Assembly (NCBI GenBank): GCA_014529385.2
Contig: CM043965.1
Span: forward strand, 19,138,412-19,202,411
From: Adiantum capillus-veneris
Lineage: Eukaryota; Streptophyta; Polypodiopsida; Polypodiales; Pteridaceae
Reading direction: 5' to 3'
DNA length: 64,000 nucleotides
Shown here piece by piece: positions 1 to 15,560 of the stretch. The position numbers and the translations under genes were made by a program. Under the pieces are notes generated by a model. The model had not been told where the DNA came from. It saw only the letters and a program-made list of their open reading frames with translations, and did no database searches. Position 1 is the stretch's first letter. Each line of letters starts with the position of its first letter.

Positions 1-392
1 CTTAGCGAAAGATTGCTACACAAACAAAGCTTGCAACAAATGCGGGAAGGAGGGACACCCCTTTCTGATGCTACTCAAATGGAGGCAGTAGCAGTGGAGA
101 AAGAAGTAGTAGTAATAGCAACAATAGAAGCTACAAAGAGAAGAGACCTATCAGAGGATCATCTCACATGGTAGAGGACAAAGAAGAAGACAAAGGCAAG
201 AATAACCTTGTCTTTTATGAAGACATACTTTGAAGATGTAGCCTCTCTACTTGTAGGGGAGGACTTTTATTTTCTTGTGTGGATTTACCATCATATGTGT
301 ATTTTGTCATCCTGTGTGGATACCAACTTATCATCCTTAGTGGATATTGCATCTTCAGTATTTCGTCCTAGTCCAAATCCCAAGGGGAGGAT
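1..392 (+). pseudogene. Retrotransposon Gag tail with broken zinc knuckle
   Basis: The first bases translate to a CCHC-like knuckle, ACNKCGKEGHP, followed by a frame change and then a serine/asparagine-rich linker and an acidic lysine-rich stretch. This order is typical of the C-terminus of an LTR-retrotransposon Gag. The last cysteine of the knuckle is out of frame, so the copy is dead. It ends in a purine-rich tract at about 381-391 (AAGGGGAGGA), directly followed by a TG dinucleotide, as a polypurine tract and 3' LTR would be. The upstream part lies outside the window. The Copia or Ty3 class cannot be decided from this stub. Confidence 0.45.
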
Positions 393-747
393 TGTAAAGT
401 GTGGGTTTTATCCTAAAGTCTGAGTGAAGGAGGGAAAAGGGGGAATTATCCCACAAGTAATGGAGTCAAGTTGTAGAGCTACTTAAAGCTCATTTCATGA
501 ATGAATAAACACAACTCTTTTTTGCATTACATCTCCCTTGTTTATGGTGAGCTTGTGATGGCTTAGCAAATACTCAAGACCGTGTTTATGAGTCCAAGTT
601 AATTGATCTTTGAACCTTCTTCGCTTGAGTGATGATCTAGCGAACACACAATCACTTGTGTGCACAATGTTTATCTTTCATCCACCCTAGCTAGCATGAT
701 CCCATTCCCATCAGTGATCAAGTTGTTGACAAGAATCCGGGCCAACA
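393..747 (+). mobile_element. Putative 3' LTR, about 355 bp
   Basis: The segment starts TGTAAAGTG immediately after the polypurine tract and ends ...GCCAACA, so it has the TG...CA borders of an LTR. It contains an AATAAAC-type polyadenylation signal near 500. The right border is an inference from the terminal dinucleotide alone, because no second copy or target-site duplication is in the window. Confidence 0.35.
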
Positions 748-1023
748 TTCTACGTACTAGGCCTAGTGGATATGCTTGTAACTTGAAAATTCAATTTTGG
801 TAAAAACTTACAAGCCTGGCTAATAATCACGATTATTATCTTTATGCCCAAAAAAGTATCATTTTGTCAAAAACTTCATCTTGCTTCACAAGTTGTATTG
901 ACCCCATTTATCAAGTAAAATTTACAAAAGCCATTTTCATTGGACATTATGACAAAAGCCATTAAAGTGAACATCATAAAGGAGATTGTGATAGAAGCTC
1001 TCTAGTTAACAAGGGGGGAGTCT
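748..1023. other. AT-rich leader next to family L copy 3
   Basis: No coding potential is seen. The stretch holds the near-palindrome AATAATCACGATTATT at 822-837. The same kind of motif occurs in the leaders and LTRs of the other family L copies. It probably represents the 5' leader of the frame that follows. Confidence 0.4.
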
Positions 1024-2620
<1,597 letters not shown>

Positions 2621-2804
2621 ATGTTGGACACAAGTGCCCATGCATCCATGTATACTAACCTCAAATCAAATCATGCATGAGAATGCTAGGAACAAGAGAG
2701 TGTTTAAAAGAGAAAAATAAAGATATTAAGCATCAATTACTAAGAGACAAGCAGTGAGAAAATTAGAGCATTGCATTACTAATAGGGTCTTATGAGCCTA
2801 GAGA
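2621..2804. other. No recognisable feature
   Basis: AT-rich sequence without a convincing frame. It may be the remains of the 3' part of family L copy 3. Confidence 0.5.
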
Positions 2805-3208
2805 GCTTAGGCACACCACATCTTGGATTTCCAAACAGTATTGAGCTAACTCATGGAGCAAGAGAGTCTACACACAATGAGTTGTTCACCATGATGTCCT
2901 ACACCTAGGGTTTCACTTGTGCATTGTCTAGGCACCCAAGATTATCAAGACTCCATTCTACCTATGAATATACTATTGATGCATACTATTTGATATATCA
3001 TTACAAGCTTAGGCACACCACATCCATGATTGCCAAACAATATTGAGCTAACTCTCGTAGCAAGAGAGTCTGCAAACAATGAGTTGTTCACCATGATGTT
3101 CTACACCTAGGATTTTACTTGTGCATTGTCTAAGCACCCAAGATTATCAAGACTCCATTCTAACTATATATATGCTATTGAGACATACTATTTGATAAAT
3201 CATTACAC
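2805..3208. repeat. Tandem duplication, 202-bp unit, two copies
   Basis: The unit begins GCTTAGGCACACCACATC at 2,805 and again at 3,007, and runs to the phrase ending CATACTATTTGATA. The copies differ at scattered bases. No frame is conserved through it. Confidence 0.9.
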
Positions 3209-4221
3209 GTCCATGTTCATGCCGACTTGATAGACTTAAACTCTTATGCTCATCTCCACTAGCATGAATGAGACATCCTTTTTAACAGGTATTCCCATTC
3301 ACCCACAAATTTCGCTTTGCTATAGTTTTGGTTGAAAAATGTGATGTTTTGCTTGTCCCATTACTATATGGAGCATGAATGTCTCACCATGTATGATCTT
3401 TATTTAGGCTAGGTTCCAGTACCATACTCATAATGCCTTTCTCCTCTATGGACCAATAACAAAGCATGTGTAACTTGAAGGGGTTCAGAATTCACATCCT
3501 TTGGTCTTAACCATGCTTCGTTGGAATGCGCACTCACACCTAGGAGGTCTCATTGATGCTCCAGTCTACACACCCCACCCATGGCATGTGATCACCTGCC
3601 GCAACAAATCACACGGATCTACAGATTGTAGCAATGTGCTTTTCCACTACTGTGTGTGATGGCCATAGTGGACAATGCAAGCATTCTCATTGTTTTTGGG
3701 TGGAAAAGGGCATATATGTTTCATGTGCAGTTTGCATGCACCCTTACTGATCTTGATCTTATTTTATAGAACTTCTCTCAATGATACTGTTACATCATAG
3801 AAGAGAAACACCACTCAATACACATCCAATAGAGATGCTCTACTCATTGATTACCTTGATTGTCTAATATTGATTTGAAGAATACAAACACCACAATTTT
3901 CCACAAAAATTCCAAAAGGTAGCAACATAAAAAGCAAAGGCAATGAGAGAGGACCATTCCAAAGAAGGTATAGGTTTGAGTAGAGTGGATTGTTTGTCTC
4001 TATGTGGATCTTTTGAAGGGTCTTTCATTTCTTGGCTTATCCACATTCTATGGGCACCCCCTAGTAAGAAGTGCCTCCTTCTGGTTAATGCGGATCACAA
4101 GGCATCTTTGGAACTATTCGTCTTCTATTGAGAAAGGGATGACATGGGAAATGTGGATGAAAAGGATGCGAAAGTTTTAGAGGAATTTCTTGTGGAACCC
4201 ATTAGTTGATTAGAGTAGAAC
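3209..4221. other. No recognisable gene
   Basis: About 1 kb of unique-looking AT-rich sequence. Short frames at 3,864-4,131 show no motif I recognise. Confidence 0.5.
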
Positions 4222-4690
4222 CAAATTTTAATTGTTGTTATCGGAGAATTTAATTCAAAAAAAACAACAGAAGTTACACAATATCTAGTGGAAGCATTGT
4301 ACACAACAAAAGGAAGAATTGGCCGCTCACAACCTCGAAGAGTGGCCACAATGTCTGAAGCTAAGAGGGTTACTGAGGAATTTGATTGCAGGCTTGATGA
4401 ACAAGTTGGTTACGTGATTACGCTTGAAGATTGCATGGAGCTAGAGATAGTAACCAAGTATGTGACAACTTGAATGCTTTTGAGGGAAGTGCTTGTGGAT
4501 AGCCAGCTCTCACTATATTTTTTTATCATAGTTGATGAAGCGGATGAGACAATACCCTCTAATGCCCTCATTGGGTTGCTTAAGGAACTTACAAATCAAC
4601 ATTTAAATATTTGCGTCTTATAGTCACCTACACTACACTTGATTTGTTGGGTACTTTTTTTATTGTAACATTTTCACTATTCCAGAGTTA
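4222..4690 (+). pseudogene. DEAH-box RNA helicase retropseudogene (DHX8/Prp22-like)
   Basis: The frame carries the first helicase domain of a spliceosomal DEAH-box ATPase of the Prp22/DHX8 group, which releases mRNA from the spliceosome. In order I see a degraded Walker A (IGEFNSKKT where GETGSGKT is normal), the well-kept [18 protein letters not shown], then [28 protein letters not shown], motif II as DEADE instead of DEAHE, and a damaged motif III region (IVTYTTLD for IVTSATLD). There are in-frame stops after YVTT and at 4,620, with no introns over about 155 codons. An intronless, truncated, point-mutated copy fits a retropseudogene. It is a fragment of a protein usually over 1,000 residues long. 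The family is assigned from memory of the motif series. Confidence 0.85.
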
Positions 4691-4903
4691 GGTCTTCGAG
4701 CGAGCTCAATGGAGCAAGCTGGTTTTTTAGGGCCGCCCTCCCTAGCTCTCTTTCCTCCTCCTTCCTCCTCTTGACGCCCATGTGCCTCCTCCCCTCCACT
4801 TGCTTCTCCTCCTCAGCCTCCTCCCTCCGCTCCACCTTCTTCCTCCAACTCCTCCTCTAGCCGCCATCCTCCTCCTCCTTACTCATCCCTCTCTTCTATC
4901 TCA

Positions 4904-4906
<3 letters not shown>
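4691..4906. other. CT-rich and low-complexity flank
   Basis: The flank of the helicase pseudogene turns into cytosine/thymine-rich sequence with CCTCCT runs that leads into the microsatellite. Confidence 0.6.
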
Positions 4907-7946
<3,040 letters not shown>

Positions 7947-8864
7947 TGTGGGACGGGTGTCTAACCTCACTCCTATCTTATTGCACATTTAGCGAGAACC
8001 AACATTAAATTGTCAATCCATGGGACGAAACTGACTCGACTAGTGCATAGAGGCTACAAGAGGTTTTCAATCTCTTGGAAAATAACACACAACTCGCATC
8101 TAACTCAAGCTGCACTCAAGTGACTGAAATCACCAAAATCCAATCCCTCATCGACAAACAAATCACATCCGTTACAGCATCAAATGACATCCAAACGTAA
8201 CGAAACTTTTAGGACATGTTTATAAGACCTAATTACACATGCTTATGGTCTCAAATCCCACTTTCGGTCAAGTGCAAAAATCACGATTATTACAGCAGTG
8301 GATTTTTGACCTAGTCATTTTCGACCCAGAATGCACCTAAATGCTTACCAATGATGCCCCAATACCCTGCCTATGCTTGGTTTTTTATTTTGAAGTGTAA
8401 ATTCCTAATTATGAAGAAATTATGCCCTAGGTCAACGACGTCAAAAGCTAAAAAATAATGTGAAGTGTTTACGTCAATGCGTAGATCTCTTACCTGCGGT
8501 TGCAATGCAATAAACACGACTGCAATGTGACAACCGGGGAGGGAGTAGCAAGCGTGAGAAGGAAAGAAATGAGCGCCGTTAGCTCACGCTGTGTATTTCA
8601 TTATCCAAAAACTTTAAATTAGCTTACAAAAATTGTCTTTTATATCTTAGCCAAGGTTTTTGGTGGTCAAAACTAATAATTTGGGAGCTCTAACTAAAGA
8701 TGGGTACTGACAGGTTGACACAATCTGGAAGCTTGTAGCCCCGGCTCATCTTTATAACGTTTATCTAAAAAATAGGAGTTACAATATTCCCAATTTACCA
8801 AAATAATAAGTGTTTTACAATGAGAGCTCCAAAAAATGGTATCCGAGTTAGCTTGCTGCTAACA
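7947..8864 (-). mobile_element. 3' LTR of family L copy 2 (918 bp)
   Basis: Read on the minus strand the segment begins TGTTAGCAGC and ends CCCGTCCCACA, giving TG...CA ends. A purine tract (AGGAGGTGGGGAA, 8,865-8,877) abuts the TG end, as expected for a 3' LTR downstream of the copy 2 frame. Most of its length aligns by eye with the plus-strand LTR at 32,583-33,446, including a TATA-like ATATAAAAG region followed by TAAGTTTTGGATAAT. The motif AAATCACGATTATTAC lies at 8,278-8,293. Confidence 0.75.
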
Positions 8865-8877
8865 TTCCCCACCTCCT

Positions 8878-11518
8878 GGCCTGTGTCGTCCCTTGAAACA
8901 GCTTTATGGGCTAAAATAGTCTTCAGGTTGACGGTTGGTGAGGCGGTCTTCAAGTGCTTTTAGAGCCTTTTTGTATCTGATCTTTCTCTCTTTATCTGGC
9001 ACCTGCAAAAAGTGCATAGTGACTCTATTTTTCAGCTCTACTGCGGAGTAGCCTACAAATCTTGATATCAGGTTTCTTATCATTGGCCCAAAAATCTTCA
9101 TTCACCAAGTGAAGGAACTTTTGTAGAATGCCTCCTCAAACGCCAACATATTATGTGATGGTAAGAACATGCATCAGGCGTAGAAGCCATAGAGGACTTC
9201 TTCGGAAGGTTGACCACTGAGATTGTAGCATAAACCTTTATTACCCTTGAGGAATGACATCCACGGGGTGCTTGCTTGCTCTGGCTCATGAAAAACTTTG
9301 ATGCAGGTGAGCAGCATTTGGCAGATTTTATAAGCATCGCACATGACAGATCATGTATACTTTTGAAGAAGGACATGGCACCCGTTAGGGTTTTCACATG
9401 TATTCTTCTGTGGCCGGTCCCTTTTCTGGACCTAGAAATCTTGGGTAGTTCAGCCATGTTGGCTGTTTCTTTGTTATTGCCTCGTGCGCGTGCCAGGTCC
9501 TTACTCTTGGTACATGACAAATAGTGGATTCCTTTTGAAGTGTTGTAGATGCTCTTGTGAATAGAATCAGGTATCTTAGATTCTTGTTCAACCAGCTCAG
9601 TCTCCACTTTGGGTGCTCTTCATCTTCATCTTCTACTTGCATGCCTTTGTAAAGCCTCTCTTTGACTTGGAGCAACTCCACCTTTACCAAAGGATATGGC
9701 AGAAATTACTGATGCCATTGCGTATTGATTTGATTGGGAGTGAGTTGTGTACTGTTGACAGAGTGAAGAACTCTCAACTCCCAATCCATCGTTGCTTTCC
9801 CCTACTCATCCACCTCGTGTGTAATGTTTTCTTTGATTGCATCCTCCTTAGCTTTTGACAACTGGATCATTGGCACTGTATCAGATTCTGTTAAATGTAC
9901 CTGGAATTCCTCCTCACCACCTAGCCAATCTGCTAGCTGTGTTTCCGTCTCAGCAAAAGATACTGAGGGAATATCTATCTGTGGCTATTATAAAGTTCCT
10001 GCTTCTTCCTATGTATCTTGTCGTCCATCTCTCAGCGTTGGTTGACTCTTTTAAGCTCGGTTATTTCTTTTAGCAGCTCTTCTTCTTGCTGCGGCTAAGT
10101 GCTGCTGATCGGAGTCTTTCCGTCGTATCCTGCATTTTTTTTGCATATTCATTGACTTACATGATTACCTCATCAAGTGTATTGCCAATTCTCTTGTGAC
10201 TCTCTCGACTGTGTCGTGGCGACTCGTTGTTCTTGCCCTTGAGGTTGTGGTTGAACTTCTTCTGCTTTGTCACTTTGAGGCTTCGTGGATGCCTCGACCG
10301 TTTTGTGTTGTGTTGAGGTAGAAGGTGTTTCCTTTGTTTGTTGTTCCTATGTTTTCTTAAACTTTGTGGTCTCCTTCGATGCATGACTCGCTGCCCTTTC
10401 CGGTTTTGGTTCTTGTGCTTTGTCTTGCTCCTGTGTAGTGGTTGCTTGTTGTGCAGATTTTGTTGCTTCTTTCTGTTCAAGCTATGTTTCTTTTGTGGTT
10501 CTATTTGTTGGTGATGGGTGGGCTTGGCATGGGGTGATCATGCTATTATGTAGCAGGTGAAGAAGGTCAGGGAGACATGTCATCTTGTTCATGTTGAGCC
10601 TCTCCTTGAGTGGTTGCTTCTTCTGCCTGTTTTTGCTGCTCTGACACCTCTTCAACTTTTCGTTCTGCTTCTTGGGATTCTTTCAGCTTTAATGCTTTGG
10701 CCTCCTGATACATTCTTTCTAATAACTCTATGGGGTCTTTGGCCTCTTTCCTAGCATGGTGTTTGTTCTTTGCCCTTTGACGTTCATAGGTACCCACTTT
10801 GCAGAATCCTTGCCTTGAGCTTGGTGGCTTTCAAACCTGGTCTATTTCTGTTGTGGCTCCTCTTGATATGCTGCCATGGATTTTCTTTTCATCTCTTCCC
10901 TTTGGACTCTTTTTTCCTCATTATCGGAGCTTTCACTACTATGCCTTTCTGGCGAGCTCTCAGCAGATTCTTCATCAAACTTGTAAGTTCTCTTGGTAGA
11001 TCTTGTGGCTCGAGGGGATGGTTGTGCAGACACGATCCAAGTGTTCTGATCTGGGACAGGTGAAAAGTTATCTGCCATGCCAATATCATGGTAGGAAATT
11101 CTTGTGAGAACCTCTGGTGCTCCCAGTTATGTTAGTTTACCCTCTTTCTTTGTCCCTTTTAGTGTGGTCAACACGTATTGGGCGTAGCAGTGGTCGCAAC
11201 CGCGTGATTGGGTGTTGTATACCTTGGCAGTCTTTTGGCAAGGAAGTGGAAGTGTTGGTGGTATATTCTTGTAGGTTCTTCCACTTATTTCTGGATTAGA
11301 TCGGTAAATGTGGCAGCAACGGTTTTCTTGGTGCAGGAATTCTCTCCTATTTTTCTGTCTCTTTCTCTCATGATCATTCCTTTTATTGGTAGTTTGAGAG
11401 CTTCGGCTACTATCTCTTTCGTAATTACTACTTCGACTTTGTTCCCTTGTTGGTCGGAGATCTGGGCAATTCCATCTTCTTTGATTGTGGACAAGAGCTC
11501 ATGGTGGCAAAGTTGCAC
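8878..11518 (-). pseudogene. Family L long ORF, copy 2
   Basis: This is a degenerate version of the frame at 60,183-63,586, same orientation relative to its LTR. Conserved blocks in order: HELLSTIKEDG...VEVVITKEI at 11,518-11,370 (copy 1: HELMSSIQYDG...VKVKITKEI); a serine/glutamate-rich acidic stretch and lysine/glutamate coiled coil at 10,560-11,080; a second highly charged helical region at 10,157-10,480; HPKWRLSWLNKN near 9,620 (copy 1: HPKWRQKWLDKR); and KIFGPMIRNLISRFVGY at 9,100-9,045 (copy 1: RIFHPMAKDLKARYVEY). The last block ends at a stop just before the polypurine tract. Several frameshifts and stops inactivate it. No protease, reverse transcriptase or integrase motif lies in this stretch. 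Confidence 0.7.
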
Positions 11519-11992
11519 TCATTAAGATTGTTCAACTGTCCAGATTTGTTTAGGACTTGTTTTAGGTGTATAGAATATATTTAGGTCAAAATTTTCAAGT
11601 TTTACAAGAAATTGTTGACTGCTGTAAATAACCGTGATTATTTACTTTTGCAAAATTTTGGCTTGAAAATGGTATCATCACCTCACCTATCACTTGTACA
11701 CACCTATTACATGCCAAATTTCAAGTATGAGCCAAAATGATCAATTATAACTTGGAAAATTGCCAAAAACCGCAAAGAAGTGCTTGCAAACCAATTTTTG
11801 AGTTATGAGCCACATTTTTTGATCCAAATCACCTCATATCACATATACAAGGTCTACACCATGTCTAGAACCAAGTTGTACCAAAAAATGTTCATTTTAA
11901 TGAAAAAGTTAATAATCGTGATTATTTACTTTTTGGCCAAGATGGGGGGAATTTGCAACTTTGCCACCATGGGACCAAAGTACCATTTGAAC
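11519..11992 (-). other. AT-rich leader of family L copy 2 with palindromic motifs
   Basis: Non-coding. It contains AATAACCGTGATTATT at 11,627-11,642 and AATAATCGTGATTATT at 11,911-11,926, the same class of motif found in the copy 2 LTR. It ends at a junction with an integrase fragment, so the 5' LTR of copy 2 is missing. Confidence 0.5.
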
Positions 11993-12253
11993 TTAATGAG
12001 GAATTTGTTCAAACTTGCCTACCATTAAGATTGCTCTTACGGTGGTATCACTAGAAAAGTGACCTCCAAATAATCCACCATGTGCTTGTTCTATAATTGG
12101 AATATATTCGTCTTCATTTGCACAAAGATGCAAATGTTGATTCTTATCTCTCCGATACAATTGGTTTCCAATAAGAGCATAGTCTCTTGCTTCAGTTTCA
12201 ATTGCTCTTTGATGGCATTTACTCATATCCTCAGGAAATATTTGGCTTGGCAA
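11993..12253 (-). pseudogene. Ty3 integrase zinc-binding fragment, second copy
   Basis: The frame shows LYRRDKNQHLHLC followed by AHGGLFGGHFSSDTT, the His-His half of the HHCC zinc domain that opens Ty3-type integrases. The sequence stops matching right after ILMVG, where it meets the leader of family L copy 2. The preceding segment (12,254-12,490) already encodes an HHCC module, so two integrase N-termini lie in a row. This suggests a join of two elements or a rearranged copy. Confidence 0.6.
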
Positions 12254-14080
12254 GTAAGTAACTATGTTACATGAGGTATGGGTGTCTGTTTTTTACATTG
12301 AGGACAATCCTTTACAAAAGAGCGAACATCACTCCTCATAGTTGGCCAAAATACTCCAAGTCTCAAGATTTGTCGCATAATTTGGTCTTCCACAAAGTGA
12401 AGTCCTACTATGGTAATATGTGCTTGACTCAGGTATTGGATTTTCTCTTCAGGATTAATGTATAAGAGAAATATTCCTTCTCAATTTCTTTTGTATAGTC
12501 TCCCAGCTAGTAATTGATACATAGCCGATTTCTCAATTAATCCGATGGTAATAGGAAGTTTTATTTGTGAATCCACTTGAGCTATGGTCATCAATGATAA
12601 CATATTTTCCGACCATCGAGGTATCATTTCCACGGAGAATAGATATGCATCTGGTAGGTGATTGTCTACTCTCTTAGGTGGCTCCCTTGAAATAATCCTA
12701 GACAAATGATCTACTCTTTGATGAGTAGTGCCCTTTTTTACAACAACAATGAAATCAAATTCCACAAGAATGATGAACCATCTTACTATTCTTCCTGTGA
12801 TACATGGCTTGTTGACCAAGTAGAATAAGGCTTGGTGGTCCACAAAGAGTATAAATTTGTCTTCTAATAGGTAATGTCTATACTTTTTTATGACATAGAT
12901 CATTCCTAATCCTTCACTTTTTGTGGTGGTATAATTTCTTTTCACCATGTTCAACTATCGGCTAGCATAAGAAATAGGAAAATGAATTTTCCTGTCTCCT
13001 GGTTGAGCTAGTATACACCCAATGGCAAAATTGGAAGCATCTACATGTATGTGAAATATCTTATTCCAATCTGGTGCTTTCAATATTGGAGCTGAGGTGA
13101 GACCTTGCTTAAGCTTCATGAAGGATTCTTAACACGCATCAGTCCACTCAAAGTGTGTAATCAAGCTATACATGGGTTTTGCAATTATAGCGCACATGTA
13201 AATGAACCGTCTGTAATATCCACAATGTCCCATGAAGGCTTGAACCCCCTAGACTATTGTCGGTCTAGGCAAATCAGCAATACCATGAATTTTATCCATA
13301 TTAGTAGCTATGCCATTTTTAGACACTATATGTCCAAGAATTTTTCCTTGTCTACCCATGAATGTGCACTTTTCAGGATTTAAACAAATCCTATAAAGTC
13401 TACATTTTTTAAATACCTTTTTTAAGTGTTCAAAATCATCAGCCCGGATTGATGAATGTACACAGATCATCCATATAAAGTTGCAATAATTTCCTTAGAT
13501 ATTCTTTAAAAGCATGGCTCATCAATCTTTGAAAGGTGGTAGGAGCATTACTTAACCCAAAAGGCATAACCCGATAGGTAGAAATATCCCGTTTCGTTGA
13601 AAAAGCAGTTTTATGCTGATCTTTTGGGTCAACCAAAACTTCATTGTATCCCAAAAAGCCATCTAAGAATCTCTAAGATTCTTTCCCTACAACTCGTTCT
13701 AAAACATGCTCAGTGATTGCAAGAAACAAGTTATCTCTAATGGTAGCTGCATTCACTTTTTTGAGGCTGAAACACACTCGTAAGTTTCCATTCTTCTTGG
13801 GTACTATCACAATTGGAGACATCCCATCTATGTGTTCAATTTCATAAATGAATTTGGCTTCCTTTAGTTTTTCAATCTCTTCTTTGATCTTCCTAGAAAA
13901 TGTTTCATTGTATGTGTATGGCCTTTGTCTACTTGGTTTGGCATCATCTCTCATGGGTATGATATGTTGACAGATTTTTAGATCAACACCCTTGAGATCG
14001 TTGTAAGACCAAGCAAAGATATCTCGGCATTATTTTAGCAAGCTTAACAAAATCTCTTCTTATTCTTGTGTTAGGTCATT
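12254..14080 (-). pseudogene. Ty3-type reverse transcriptase, RNase H and integrase N-terminus
   Basis: In minus-strand order: an RT N-terminal region with SPIVIVPKKNGNLRVC (about 13,800), FLDGFLGYNEV, MPFGLSNAPTTFQ, the polymerase motif YMDDL (13,463-13,480), and CTFMGRQGKILGHIVSKNG. Then RNase H with DASNFAIGCILAQPGDRK, YTTTKSEGLGMIY and FVDHQAL. Last comes an integrase zinc motif ending DCPQCKKQTPIPHVT at about 12,270. This is the Pol order of Ty3/gypsy elements. A frameshift lies just after YMDDLC. Stops interrupt SYASR-LN (TAG), ES-RFLDGF (TAG), TIV-GVQAF (TAG), TDAC-ESF (TAA), and two TAA near 14,030-14,050. The integrase catalytic core is missing. Confidence 0.85.
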
Positions 14081-14756
14081 TGCGATGTAGGCAATACTAG
14101 GCTCTTCTCCTGGTTCAGCCAGATCTATCTTTTTTGCGTTTTCAGGTCCTTCGTAGGACTCGCCCTATTTTTGTAGTTCTCTAACAGGTTGTTCAACTAT
14201 GATTTTTCGATCTTGGAGAATATTTTTCTTGTAATGGGATAGAACACTCATTACATCTTTACCCTCTTCTTCAGTGGTTTCCATTTCAGTTGTATATATC
14301 TCCTTTAGAGCCTTTTTCAACTCTTGATACTTCTTTTTTCGCTAAACTCCTGTCATGGTTGACTCTTTGTCCTGTTTTTTGGCTTTGGTTGAGTATCCTT
14401 CCTCATTTTTCTTGATGTTTTTGACATTTTTGGATTTTCATTTGAAGGATATCTGCCAGTGATTTTGTCCTTGACAGAATCATTTGGATCTATCTGCATC
14501 GGGAACTGTGTTCTACTAAAGACTGATGGCATAGGTCTAGCTTTCAAATTTCTAGTGTCCTTTTTTCGTCTATACCATTTTTGTCTTCTCAATTTTTGGT
14601 TAGGAAAGTCAAAAAACTTTTCCTCCCATCCTTTCATGAGTAGCTTAGCTCTCACATGTTCTTTTTTTGACCCCGAATTATCTGAGGTAGCTGAATGTTC
14701 TTCTACCTCATCTGTTGCATCGTAGTAGAGGTTTGAAAAGACTTGTTGAGATTTTG
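14081..14756 (-). pseudogene. Ty3 Pol linker, lysine-rich
   Basis: A hydrophilic lysine/arginine/serine-rich frame (14,353-14,760) lies between the protease and reverse transcriptase of the same minus-strand element. It carries no catalytic motif. It probably belongs to the polyprotein linker. Confidence 0.45.
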
Positions 14757-15560
14757 TCAAGTCCTTCGTTTCCTGAATTTTTTCTGAATTTTGTCTTCAT
14801 TATGGAGGGTTGAGATCATTTGGATGGAAATTATGTCATAGCCGTCCTCATTGCAAAATTGAGTAGGCATAGACGTATTCACACATACATCCATTGTCGT
14901 TAAAATTTGATTCCACTCAAATGGCTCAAACAAATGCTTTGGAAAGGGTTCATGTATATATGCTTCATCTGTGCAATCCCTTTCTAAGATACATTCTTCT
15001 TTTTTAAAGCTTACGTTTTCTGAAGCTCCGCACAACCAAGATGAAAGCTTAGTTTTAATCAAAGAGACTGAATCAAACTCTTGTATGGGTGTTTTCATGA
15101 CATCTCTATAAGTATGATCTTTTAGATTAACCCTTGTTATTGATCCCACTTGCTTCAAGTACAGATAATTGTTTCCCCAATCTTGGATGAGTTGTACCTG
15201 TCGCATGAAAGGCCTTCCCAATATGATTTCATAATTGAGTTTCTTCCCAAAGTCTACTATAGAAAAAGTGTGTTGATATTTAATCCCACAAGAATTAACT
15301 ATCACTTTTTCAAGCAATCCTAATGGTCTTTCAATGTGTCCATCATCCAATTGCAATTTCATTTGAGATTGTCTAATGGTTGGCTATCCCGAGGATTCTC
15401 ATACTGCTTTTGTCGCTATGGCTATGCCTGCTCCACTATCCAGTATTGCCATGGTTTCTTTGTCATTATATTTCAATGGAAGGGTTGTGTTCCCTTCTTC
15501 CTATTCTCCAACTTTGTTCATTGAAACAGATCCAATATCTTTGTTGTCCATTTTGTGTTT
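14757..15560 (-). pseudogene. Ty3-type aspartic protease
   Basis: The active-site signature DSGAG is encoded at about 15,426-15,440 (context ILDSGAGIAIATK), and the flap/C-terminal part appears as NYEIILGRPFMRQ near 15,210. Both are hallmarks of the retroviral-type aspartic protease that matures Gag-Pol. The active-site half and the C-terminal half are separated by a stop and frame change. It sits upstream of the reverse transcriptase on the minus strand, as in Ty3 elements. Confidence 0.75.
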
